Positions 35,280-41,298 of a stretch of 41,298 bases of DNA are shown piece by piece; position 1 is the first letter of the stretch; each line of letters opens with the position of its first letter. The position numbers and the translations under genes are program-made. The notes beneath the pieces are model-generated. The model did not search any database. It was not told where the DNA came from and worked only from the letters and a program-made list of their open reading frames with translations. The DNA comes from Zoogloeaceae bacterium (GTDB lineage: Bacteria; Pseudomonadota; Gammaproteobacteria; Burkholderiales; Rhodocyclaceae), in assembly GCA_031273565.1 (NCBI GenBank), contig JAISRR010000048.1, positions 1 through 41,298 on the forward strand. Reading direction: 5' to 3'.

Positions 35280-36074
35280 CTAGACGGCTACCGGCGCCGC
35301 AATATGCGGATGCGGGTCGTAGCCTTCCAGCGCGAAATCCTCGTAACGGAAGGCGAACAGGTCGGTTACATCGGGATTGAGCCGCATCCGCGGCAGGGCG
35401 CGCGGCGCCCGCGTCAGTTGCAGGCGCGCCTGTTCAAGATGGTTGCTGTACAGATGCGCGTCGCCGAAGGTATGCACGAATTCGCCGGGCGCGTAACCGC
35501 AGACCTGGGCGAGCATCAGGGTGAGCAGGGCGTAAGAGGCGATATTGAACGGCACGCCCAGAAAAATGTCGGCGCTGCGCTGGTAAAGCTGGCAGGAAAG
35601 CTGGCCGTTGCCGACGTAAAACTGGGTCAGGCAATGGCAGGGGGGAAGCGCCATGCGTTCCACTTCGGCGGGATTCCAGGCCGTGACCAGATGGCGGCGG
35701 GAATCGGGATTGTTTTGCAGACGCTCGACCAGTTGTGCAATCTGGTCAACTTCGCCGCCGCCCTGCGTCGGCCAATGCCGCCACTGATGGCCGTAGACCG
35801 GCCCCAGGTCGCCGTTCGCGTCCGCCCATTCATCCCAGATGCGCACACCGTTGGCCTTCAGGCAGGCAATGTTGGTGTCGCCGGAAAGAAACCACAACAG
35901 TTCATGGATGATGGATTTCAGATGCAGTTTCTTGGTGGTCAGGAGCGGAAAACCCTCGGCGAGGTCGAAACGCATCTGCCAGCCGAACACGGAACGGGCG
36001 CCAGTGCCGGTGCGGTCGGATTTATCCAGACCTTTATCCAGCACATAACGCATCAACTCAAGGTATTGGCGCAT
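35280..36074 (-). CDS. thyA: Thymidylate synthase
   Basis: 264 aa, identical in length to E. coli ThyA. Methylates dUMP to dTMP using methylene-tetrahydrofolate. The catalytic cysteine is C146 in [13 protein letters not shown]; other motifs are [46 protein letters not shown] and HLYSNHLEQ. The reading frame is open for about 2 kb further upstream, but family members start at MRQYLELM and the extension is the complement of other genes. First gene of thyA-pgi-folA, divergent from the PilZ-motif gene. Confidence 0.96.
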   Translation of the reverse strand: MRQYLELMRYVLDKGLDKSDRTGTGARSVFGWQMRFDLAEGFPLLTTKKLHLKSIIHELLWFLSGDTNIACLKANGVRIWDEWADANGDLGPVYGHQWRHWPTQGGGEVDQIAQLVERLQNNPDSRRHLVTAWNPAEVERMALPPCHCLTQFYVGNGQLSCQLYQRSADIFLGVPFNIASYALLTLMLAQVCGYAPGEFVHTFGDAHLYSNHLEQARLQLTRAPRALPRMRLNPDVTDLFAFRYEDFALEGYDPHPHIAAPVAV

Positions 36075-36108
36075 GAATGGGCAGCGGGGATACGAACAGG
36101 AAGCGCGT

Positions 36109-36121
36109 ATTCTAATATACT
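36109..36121. promoter_or_regulatory. AT-rich divergent promoter region, thyA / PilZ-motif gene
   Basis: TATACT (36116-36121, plus strand) and TAGAAT (36114-36109, minus strand) are plausible back-to-back -10 boxes in the only AT-rich stretch of the 81-bp spacer. Neither has a good -35. Confidence 0.3.
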
Positions 36122-36155
36122 CATACCACCCCACTTTATTTTCTTTACGACTGCC

Positions 36156-37691
36156 ATGTCTGCCAACAAAAACCCGGACGAACACGATATTTCGCTCCTC
36201 AACCCCAGCAGGTTGCAGCATTTTTTGTCCAGCCTGCCCATGGACGCGTACAGCGCCCTTGATGGCATCATGCACTGGTTGGATGCCTGCAATGAAGGAG
36301 AACTGAACGGAATCACGCGCTTCGGCGTCGTGCGCGCGCTGGACGAAGCGGCGCAGCCGCGCGTCAGGACGCTGGCGCAGGAATACCTGTATACGCCGCG
36401 TCTGGTCAAAATCGAGGAAAACCGCTTGTGGAGCATCATCCACAACTTCTGGTCGCGGATTGCCGAGCAGTACGAGCGCTGTCTGGACAGCGCCGGACGC
36501 CGGGACAACAGCAGCGAACAGTTGAAACCCGACCTGCCTCTGGTGGCGGCGCGCGCCATCGCCGCCCTGGGAGAAACCATCAAGTGGGAAAGTTTTCATT
36601 ACGGCACGATTCCCAACGCCTACTGGGCGCGTCTGGGGAAAAGCTATCTGCTGATGGAACGGGAAGGCAACGTCAACAAGACCCTGCTCATGTATCCCGG
36701 CGCCGGTCACGCGACTTCGCCGCTGGCCGAATACCTGCGCGTCCTGTTTTCCCAGGCGTCTTCGCTCAACTGCCTGATGCCGCTGGAAATCGAACTGGCC
36801 GATCACCTGATTGCCCACTTGCAGCCGGATTTCATTTTTTCCTCCGAAAGCGACCCGCACAGCGTCTGGTGGGTCGATGCCGGCAAAGCCATCCCGCCGC
36901 TGCGGTTGGCGCAACCGCCCAAAGACATGACGGCGACCCTGCGCTTTTTCCATCCCGGCGAAGCGCAAATCCGCCTGCGCGTGCTGGAGCAGGAAATCAG
37001 TCGGAGCGGCGAAATGCCCGACTGGATCCGTCAGGGCGAAACCTGCGCCGCGCAAAACCTGCTGCCGGTTATCTCGCACCTCATCGCTTACTGGGCGCCT
37101 GTTCCGCCGCAGCGTCAGCACGAGCGGCACCGGGTCAAGCACCAGATCGTGCTGCTGCCGGGGCTGGTCAACGCCATCGTGATGGTTTCTCCCGAATTTG
37201 GCGGCAAACCGGCCGGACTGCCGCTGGAAAGCTGGACCGTGGATAACGTCAGTCACGGCGGTTTCGGCGCAATCGTCAAGGATCTGCAGAGCGACTGGAT
37301 TCAGGTGGGCGCGTTGCTGGTGCTGCAACCGGGCGGTGAGGGCAACTGGTTGGTGGGCGTGGTGCGGCGTTACCAGCGGATTTCCGGGAACGAAGCCCAG
37401 GTGGGCATTGAAACGCTTTCCAAGCGCGTCGCCAGCATTGACGTGCGGCCCAGATCCAACACGCCCGGTGCGCCAGTGAGTCCGGGCAGCCCCGGTTTGT
37501 GGTTGCAGGATGACGACCCCAGGGGCGACATCCGTTTCATTCTGCCGCCAGGTACGTTCAACCCCGGGGAAAGTCTGGAATTTGACTACAACGGTCGCCG
37601 TGTTTTTCTTACCCCGGTTAAATTTCTGGAGCGGGGCAGTGATTATGAGATCGTCTCTTATCGTGCCAAAGTCGCCGCGCCCAAAACCTGA
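36156..37691 (+). CDS. Conserved protein with C-terminal PilZ-like motifs
   Basis: 511 aa, no signal peptide or membrane helix. The N-terminal ~300 residues are helical and not recognised ([44 protein letters not shown]). Around residue 320 [20 protein letters not shown] gives an RxxxR motif. Near 360 [13 protein letters not shown] gives NxSxxG, followed by beta-rich sequence ([30 protein letters not shown]). RxxxR plus (D/N)xSxxG is the cyclic-di-GMP-binding signature of PilZ domains, so this may be a c-di-GMP effector; that is inference from motifs alone. It is the first of a plus-strand run with a methyltransferase 12 bases downstream. Confidence 0.75.
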   Translation: MSANKNPDEHDISLLNPSRLQHFLSSLPMDAYSALDGIMHWLDACNEGELNGITRFGVVRALDEAAQPRVRTLAQEYLYTPRLVKIEENRLWSIIHNFWSRIAEQYERCLDSAGRRDNSSEQLKPDLPLVAARAIAALGETIKWESFHYGTIPNAYWARLGKSYLLMEREGNVNKTLLMYPGAGHATSPLAEYLRVLFSQASSLNCLMPLEIELADHLIAHLQPDFIFSSESDPHSVWWVDAGKAIPPLRLAQPPKDMTATLRFFHPGEAQIRLRVLEQEISRSGEMPDWIRQGETCAAQNLLPVISHLIAYWAPVPPQRQHERHRVKHQIVLLPGLVNAIVMVSPEFGGKPAGLPLESWTVDNVSHGGFGAIVKDLQSDWIQVGALLVLQPGGEGNWLVGVVRRYQRISGNEAQVGIETLSKRVASIDVRPRSNTPGAPVSPGSPGLWLQDDDPRGDIRFILPPGTFNPGESLEFDYNGRRVFLTPVKFLERGSDYEIVSYRAKVAAPKT

Positions 37692-37703
37692 AACCGGCCA
37701 TCC

Positions 37704-38681
37704 ATGCAAAATCCCGCGCCCGCAGAAACGCTTCTGACGATTGACGCTGCCCGTTATCTGGGGATAAATCCCCTCCGGCATGTCAAACCGGAATGGCGGA
37801 TTGCCGTGGTTGAGCGCGCCTTTCGCCCGCACCCGGAAAATCCCCAGGCCGACTGGCTGCCCACCGTGATCGTTCCGGCTCTGGAACTCATTGTCGCCGC
37901 GCGTGGGCCGGTCAAATCCTTCGCCTCTATCGGCGTCGGCACGGGCATGGATATTCTGACGGGCATCGCCCTGCTGGGCGCGAGCGTTGTCGGCGCCACC
38001 GACGTGTTTTCGGATATTACCGTCGCGGCGGAATGGAACATCCGGCAGAATATCGAAGGTGAGCGCCCGGTGGATGTGCATGTGGGTTGCGGTGATTTGC
38101 TGACGCCGTTGCAGGGCAGGGGGTTGAGCTTCGATGTCATTTATGAAAACCTGCCCAATATTCCCCTCTCCGATGCCCGCCTGCTGCAAGAAAAAAACAG
38201 GTCTTCCAGCTTTGTGCCGCCGAGACCGGAAAAAGTGCCGCAGTTCGCCAGAGACAACATGCTCTCCCTGCACGATGTCGCGCTGAAGCAGGCGCGGGAA
38301 TTTCTGAACGCCGACGGGTTTGTCATTTCTTCCATCGGCGGGCGCGTTCCGCTGGAATATCTTGCCCGGCTTGCCACCGAATCCGGACTGATTCCGGGTT
38401 TCCTGAACTATTCCTGGAAACTCCAGACGGAAGGAGAAGAGGTGCTGCCTTTCTATGCCGAACTGGAAAGCCGGGGGTCAGGCCCTTTTTACTATTATCC
38501 GGTTGATGCGCTGGAAAAAATTTTCCACGGCGTGACCCCGAAAGACAGCGGTTTGCGCGCGTTTGAGATCGAAAGCGCGCTGCTGCCTTACCGCATTACG
38601 GCGGCGGAAGCCTGGAGGGGCTATCAGGAAGGGCAGCGCATCGGCCATACCGTTGCCGTGCTGAAATCAGCCCGGCGTTAA
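37704..38681 (+). CDS. Class I SAM-dependent methyltransferase, substrate unknown
   Basis: 325 aa. The SAM-binding motif I is SIGVGTGMD (75-83) with an acidic residue at the end of strand 2 (ATDVF, D100). [12 protein letters not shown] (144-155) occupies the place of the N-P-P-Y motif of PrmC/HemK-type enzymes. That would suit methylation of an amide or exocyclic nitrogen, but Asn-Leu-Pro-Asn is not the canonical form. The C-terminal part ([19 protein letters not shown]) is unfamiliar. It starts 12 bases after the PilZ-motif gene and is probably co-transcribed. Confidence 0.78.
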   Translation: MQNPAPAETLLTIDAARYLGINPLRHVKPEWRIAVVERAFRPHPENPQADWLPTVIVPALELIVAARGPVKSFASIGVGTGMDILTGIALLGASVVGATDVFSDITVAAEWNIRQNIEGERPVDVHVGCGDLLTPLQGRGLSFDVIYENLPNIPLSDARLLQEKNRSSSFVPPRPEKVPQFARDNMLSLHDVALKQAREFLNADGFVISSIGGRVPLEYLARLATESGLIPGFLNYSWKLQTEGEEVLPFYAELESRGSGPFYYYPVDALEKIFHGVTPKDSGLRAFEIESALLPYRITAAEAWRGYQEGQRIGHTVAVLKSARR

Positions 38682-38706
38682 CCGTTTATTGCACAAGGAA
38701 CACCAC

Positions 38707-39060
38707 ATGTCCGACACTCGTTACCGACTCACTGTTCAGGTTCCCGTCTCGCACGCCGAAACACTCAAAAACGCCCTGTTCGCCGCAGGCGCGGGCTGTT
38801 ACGGCGGTTATGACCGCTGCTGCTGGCAGGTGCTGGGCGACGGACAGTTTCGCCCGCTTGCGGGCGCCAATCCCGCCATCGGCGTGGTCGGACGCGAAGA
38901 ACACGTCGCGGAATACCGCATCGAATTCGTTTGCCGCGAGGCCGACCTGCCCGCCATTACCGATGCCCTCTACGCCACGCACCCCTACGAGACGCCCGCC
39001 TTCGATTTCGTGCCTGTCAGCCGTCCGTCCCGCACCGTGCCCCGCCAGACGCCGGGATGA
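38707..39060 (+). CDS. YqfO/NIF3-domain-like small protein
   Basis: 117 aa. It matches the stand-alone form of the PII/CutA-like insert domain of NIF3 proteins: YRLTVQVPVSHAETLKNALF, AAGAGCYGGYDRCCWQVLGD, GQFRPLAGANPAIG, and HPYETPAFDFVPV with its conserved HPYETP. The biochemical role is unknown. AAGGAA lies about 8 bases before the ATG; an ATG six codons upstream is possible. It begins 25 bases after the methyltransferase stop, and its stop overlaps the next start (ATGA). Confidence 0.85.
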   Translation: MSDTRYRLTVQVPVSHAETLKNALFAAGAGCYGGYDRCCWQVLGDGQFRPLAGANPAIGVVGREEHVAEYRIEFVCREADLPAITDALYATHPYETPAFDFVPVSRPSRTVPRQTPG

Positions 39061-39647
39061 AACGCAATCTGTTGCTCTGGTTGGTCCTGCTTTCAGGATG
39101 TGGACATGCGATGGCGCAATCCGTTTCAATTCCTGTAGAAGTGTCAGTTGACCGGATGGAACAATTAAAATTGTTTTCCAAAGAAAAAGGGTATAACACG
39201 CGCTATGCAATCTTCATTGACATGTCCATTCATTCAGGGAAGAACCGGATGTTTGCCGTCGACTTGCACAGCAATGCTGTTATATACAAGAGCCTGGTAA
39301 GCCACGGGATGGGCGGCGATAGTACACCCAAGACGCCTGTATTCAGCAATGTGGTGGGAAGTAAACAATCATCCCTTGGCAAGTACAGGATAGGGATCAA
39401 ATCCTATAGCAGGTGGGGCGTGCATTACCACTACAAGCTGCATGGACTTGAATCTACAAACAGCAATGCTTACCGCAGGAATATTGTCCTGCACTCCTAT
39501 GCGTGTAACCCGGATCATGAAATCTATCCTGAACATCTGACCTGCTATAGCGAAGGCTGCCCGATGGTCAGCAACACGGATCTCACATGGCTCCATGAAA
39601 ACATCCTCCGCGACAACACAAATGTTGTCATGTGGATCTATCAATAG
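39057..39647 (+). CDS. YkuD_2-type L,D-transpeptidase-like protein, predicted exported
   Basis: 196 aa. The signal sequence LLLWLVLLSGCGHAMA could be a lipoprotein signal (lipobox LSGC, Cys15) or be cut after AMA. The catalytic domain of the murein L,D-transpeptidase type is visible: YAIFIDMSIHSGKNRMFAVDL, SHGMGGDSTP (His83), HSY (His146) and SEGCPMVSN with the nucleophile Cys168. These enzymes form or trim 3-3 crosslinks in peptidoglycan. The gene is clearly more AT-rich than its upstream neighbours and is attached to them by a 4-base ATGA overlap. The TAG stop uses the first base of the downstream IS, yet the end WIYQ matches the family's natural end. Confidence 0.85.
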   Translation: MKRNLLLWLVLLSGCGHAMAQSVSIPVEVSVDRMEQLKLFSKEKGYNTRYAIFIDMSIHSGKNRMFAVDLHSNAVIYKSLVSHGMGGDSTPKTPVFSNVVGSKQSSLGKYRIGIKSYSRWGVHYHYKLHGLESTNSNAYRRNIVLHSYACNPDHEIYPEHLTCYSEGCPMVSNTDLTWLHENILRDNTNVVMWIYQ

Positions 39648-40634
39648 AGCCTCTTGCAAAACTCTCTCCAGAAATGAAACCGGGGTTTCCCGTATCCTCC
39701 GGGATGGAGATTTTTGAGCATTGAGGGCTGATTTCCAGAGCTTACGCTGATTCCATGTTGTTTTTTCCAAAAAAGCAAAAGGTATCCCAACCCATGCTGC
39801 GCAAGGGATCATTTTGAGGTCATGGAGACATCATGTTCTGCATCAACATCGCAGGCGCATTATTAATTGGTCGGTGCTCAGGGATACCGGACATCAGGTA
39901 TAGCCCGCGTCCATGACATCGTAGAGATTCGTCACCCTTGATGCACTGAGCAGGGACAAGGGAATCGCGGCGAGGCTGTCGTGCATCGAGGCTGAACTGA
40001 GCAAGGCGGCAATGGGAACGCCGCAATCGGCGGTATCGAGGTGCAGTTTGTAACCCCGCCAATTTGTCTTGTAGCCTTTGGCATTCTTCTTGCAGCCGTA
40101 ATCACACGCCGTGGGAATCTCCTTATGCATCTCGTTCAGGTTTTGCCCGCGTTGCCGTTTGACGCTGCGCTTCACCTCAAGCTCAGCATTGACCGGACGG
40201 GCTGCGCGCTCCCGCGCTTCAATCGGCAAGACATGATCTATGGTCAGCCGTTCAATCAATCCGGCTGTCGTTGCAAGGTTCAAGACCACCCTGGTCACAA
40301 AGGCGTTCGCCATCTAGGCGCGTTCATGAAGCGGTCGCCCCACACCACAGCCACCGGCACAGTATTCTTCGGCACGCACCCATTCCAGGATATGAACCAC
40401 TTGTTCCAGTTTCGGCGTCAGCGGACCAACATCCCTGGCCAGTTCGGGTATCAGCTCATACTGGACGACGTTCCAGCGTTGCGAAATCAGGTCTCGGCGG
40501 GTAGTATGCATGGTGGTGGGCGTTATGGTGGTTGGTTGCTGCCTTCATCATGCCAGAATGGCCGCCCACTTCTTCTTTTTTACGCTGATCTCTCAGCTAC
40601 ATCCCGTGAAAATGGGGCGTTTTGCAAGTGGCTC
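39647..40634 (-). mobile_element. 988-bp decayed IS4/IS5-type element with intact ends
   Basis: The left end GAGCCTCTTGCAAAACTC (39647-39664) matches the inverted right end GTTTTGCAAGTGGCTC (40619-40634) with one mismatch over 16. A perfect 5-bp target duplication CAATA flanks it (39642-39646 and 40635-40639). The transposase within is broken. The tail is related to those at 1-117 and 1515-1600, in opposite orientation. Confidence 0.8.
39820..40511 (-). pseudogene. DDE transposase, stop codon and internal deletions
   Basis: The N-terminal part (MHTTRRDLISQRWNVVQYEL, GPLTPKLEQVVHILEWVRAEE) ends at an in-frame TAG (40314-40316) and resumes immediately as ANAFVTRVVLNLATTAGLIE. A stretch of roughly 70 residues usual after LIERLTID is missing. 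The catalytic-core region GYKLHLDTADCGVPIAALLS, ASMHDSLAAIPLSLL and NLYDVMDAGY remains. The frame then shifts and jumps to LMSGIPEHRPINNAPAML, equivalent to MSGILVHRFVDAPAML in the fragment at 1335. So at least one nonsense change and two deletions, one with a frameshift, are present. It cannot be active. Confidence 0.75.
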
Positions 40635-40828
40635 CAATATCTCCAATTTTCCAACTCCAACTCAAATATCTCGTCGCTTAAATATTTCAAGTCGTACTCA
40701 TCCGACCATTCGTCTTTTATGCGGTCAAATGTAAATGTAAAATAGTATTTCCCGCCTTTATATTCCGCCACTCCGCTAACAGGAATCATATCCCAATAAT
40801 CGTGAATGCAATAGACTTTTTCTAACAT
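40580..40828 (-). CDS. Small orphan protein, 3' end altered by IS
   Basis: About 65 native residues: MLEKVYCIHDYWDMIPVSGV, then AEYKGGKYYFTFTFDRIKDE, LKYLSDEIFELELENWRYW. The frame then continues for ~18 codons into the IS. Proteins beginning K-V-Y-C-x-x-D-x-x-D-x-P-x-S-G-V-A-x-x are common small orphans of unknown role, in my experience often near accessory or toxin loci; that association is unverified here. Precise removal of the IS would end the protein at WRY with TGA. No strong ribosome site is seen. An upstream frame back to 40930 is IS sequence. AT-rich like its surroundings. Confidence 0.5.
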   Translation of the reverse strand: MLEKVYCIHDYWDMIPVSGVAEYKGGKYYFTFTFDRIKDEWSDEYDLKYLSDEIFELELENWRYWSHLQNAPFSRDVAERSA

Positions 40829-40846
40829 CTGCCAACCCGATCTAAA

Positions 40847-41188
40847 AACCTGTTTACGATCTCCCAGGCAATAACGCCAGGAAGACCAGATGAACGAACG
40901 GCGAGCTGTGTCTCGTGCGGGCCGCGCCAACCTGATTTTTCAAAGCATGCTCCAACAGGCTGATCCCCTGTTCGTCAGGCTGGCTCCACTTGGCAAACCA
41001 GGCATACACCGTCTGCCATTTCGAAAATTTACGGGGCAGGAATCGCCACTGGCAACCCGTGCGCAACAAATACAGCACCCCGCGCAGCAACGCCTCTATC
41101 TCTTTGAACCGCTCCTGGCTGATGTCGCTTTCGTAACACTTTCTCATCTCACTATTATCTACTTTGAAGGTAAAATCGTAAACAGGTT
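40847..41188 (-). mobile_element. 342-bp internally deleted IS5-like element
   Basis: AACCTGTTTACGAT (40847-40860) is perfectly inverted at 41175-41188. Flanking CTAAA (40842-40846 and 41189-41193) is a target duplication consistent with IS5-family insertion at CTAA. Inside is only a shortened transposase gene, so it is a non-autonomous derivative. It sits 18 bases upstream of the small orphan gene's ATG. Confidence 0.8.
40854..41147 (-). pseudogene. IS5-family transposase N-terminal fragment
   Basis: Starts MRKCYESDISQERFKEIEAL, jumps to RGVLYLLRTGCQWRFLPRKF, then SKWQTVYAWFAKWSQPDEQG and ISLLEHALK. This is the N-terminal (DUF4096-like) domain of IS5-family transposases. About 20 residues normally between the first two blocks are missing, and the sequence after LEHALKNQ is out of frame. 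The entire DDE domain is absent. Confidence 0.7.
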
Positions 41189-41230
41189 CTAAACCTGATC
41201 CGAAAAGCCGTTTTTTTACCCTTGAATCGC

Positions 41231-41298
41231 CTACCAGCTTTTACCCAAACCCAAACGGTTCAACACTTCATGCCTCAAGTCGGAAAGCGCGACATCAC
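41231..41298 (-). CDS. 3' end of an unidentified gene entering from the right edge
   Basis: The minus strand reads DVALSDLRHEVLNRLGLGKSW and then TAG. The residue pattern looks like a genuine protein end: a charged helix with a short tail. Nothing upstream is visible. It would precede the small orphan gene on the same strand, with the 342-bp IS derivative between them. No family can be assigned from 21 residues, and a chance frame is possible. Confidence 0.35.
   Translation of the reverse strand, partial: DVALSDLRHEVLNRLGLGKSW

Noticed and set aside
36075-38273. A long upstream extension of thyA to nearly 1000 codons
   Set aside because: Thymidylate synthases start at the ATG at 36074 and are ~264 aa; the extension is the antisense of the PilZ-motif and methyltransferase genes.
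1-41298. CRISPR array, integrase attachment site or prophage
   Set aside because: No regularly spaced repeats, no cas genes, no integrase and no phage structural genes. The tRNA-Val gene has no duplicated 3' end nearby.

Overview
The window looks like a betaproteobacterial chromosome of roughly 60% G+C. The evidence is a full-length six-repeat ribosomal protein S1 next to ihfB, a zapB-zapA-6S RNA block, ilvE next to waaF, nudJ close to mnmA, and thyA and folA in one cluster. The genus cannot be read from the sequence. Most of the window is ordinary housekeeping DNA. Both ends and several joints carry decayed mobile or accessory genes.

Left to right: 1-1600 is a scrap heap of insertion-sequence pieces around a truncated Rhs/YD-repeat gene. 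Next come clpB with a heat-shock-type promoter, relics of a sensor kinase and an XRE regulator, and trkA-trkH (potassium uptake). An hsdR relic and a 106-bp MITE-like element follow. The minus-strand blocks are rpsA-ihfB and zapB-zapA-ssrS, with a TauE/SafE permease between them. Then come a periplasmic sorbosone-dehydrogenase-like protein, a six-helix membrane protein, and a frameshifted SPFH-protein gene that runs into an antisense lipoprotein fragment. suhB, trmJ, gltX, tRNA-Val(CAC), an NTF2-like protein, waaF, a tiny membrane ORF, ilvE, nudJ, a secreted hypothetical protein and mnmA follow.

From 23.7 to 28 kb two divergent chemoreceptors face away from a 495-bp spacer. From 33.0 to 28.1 kb lies the least familiar part: a three-gene, translationally coupled minus-strand operon. 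It encodes a 788-aa helical-repeat protein, a 661-aa protein joining a PcfJ-like domain, membrane helices and a DUF1266 domain, and a 200-aa bitopic membrane protein. This is my best candidate for an undescribed system. thyA-pgi-folA follows on the minus strand, with a divergent plus-strand run of a PilZ-motif protein, a methyltransferase, a YqfO/NIF3-like protein and a YkuD_2-type L,D-transpeptidase.

The last 2.2 kb is visibly more AT-rich and is accessory DNA. A 988-bp decayed IS with intact inverted repeats and a 5-bp target duplication sits exactly at the stop codon of the L,D-transpeptidase gene. A 342-bp internally deleted IS5-like derivative also has a duplication. A small orphan protein lies between them, and the 3' end of another gene enters from the right edge. 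Two of the broken genes (SPFH and hsdR) each appear to lack one A in an A5 run, so homopolymer sequencing error should be considered before calling those frameshifts biological.
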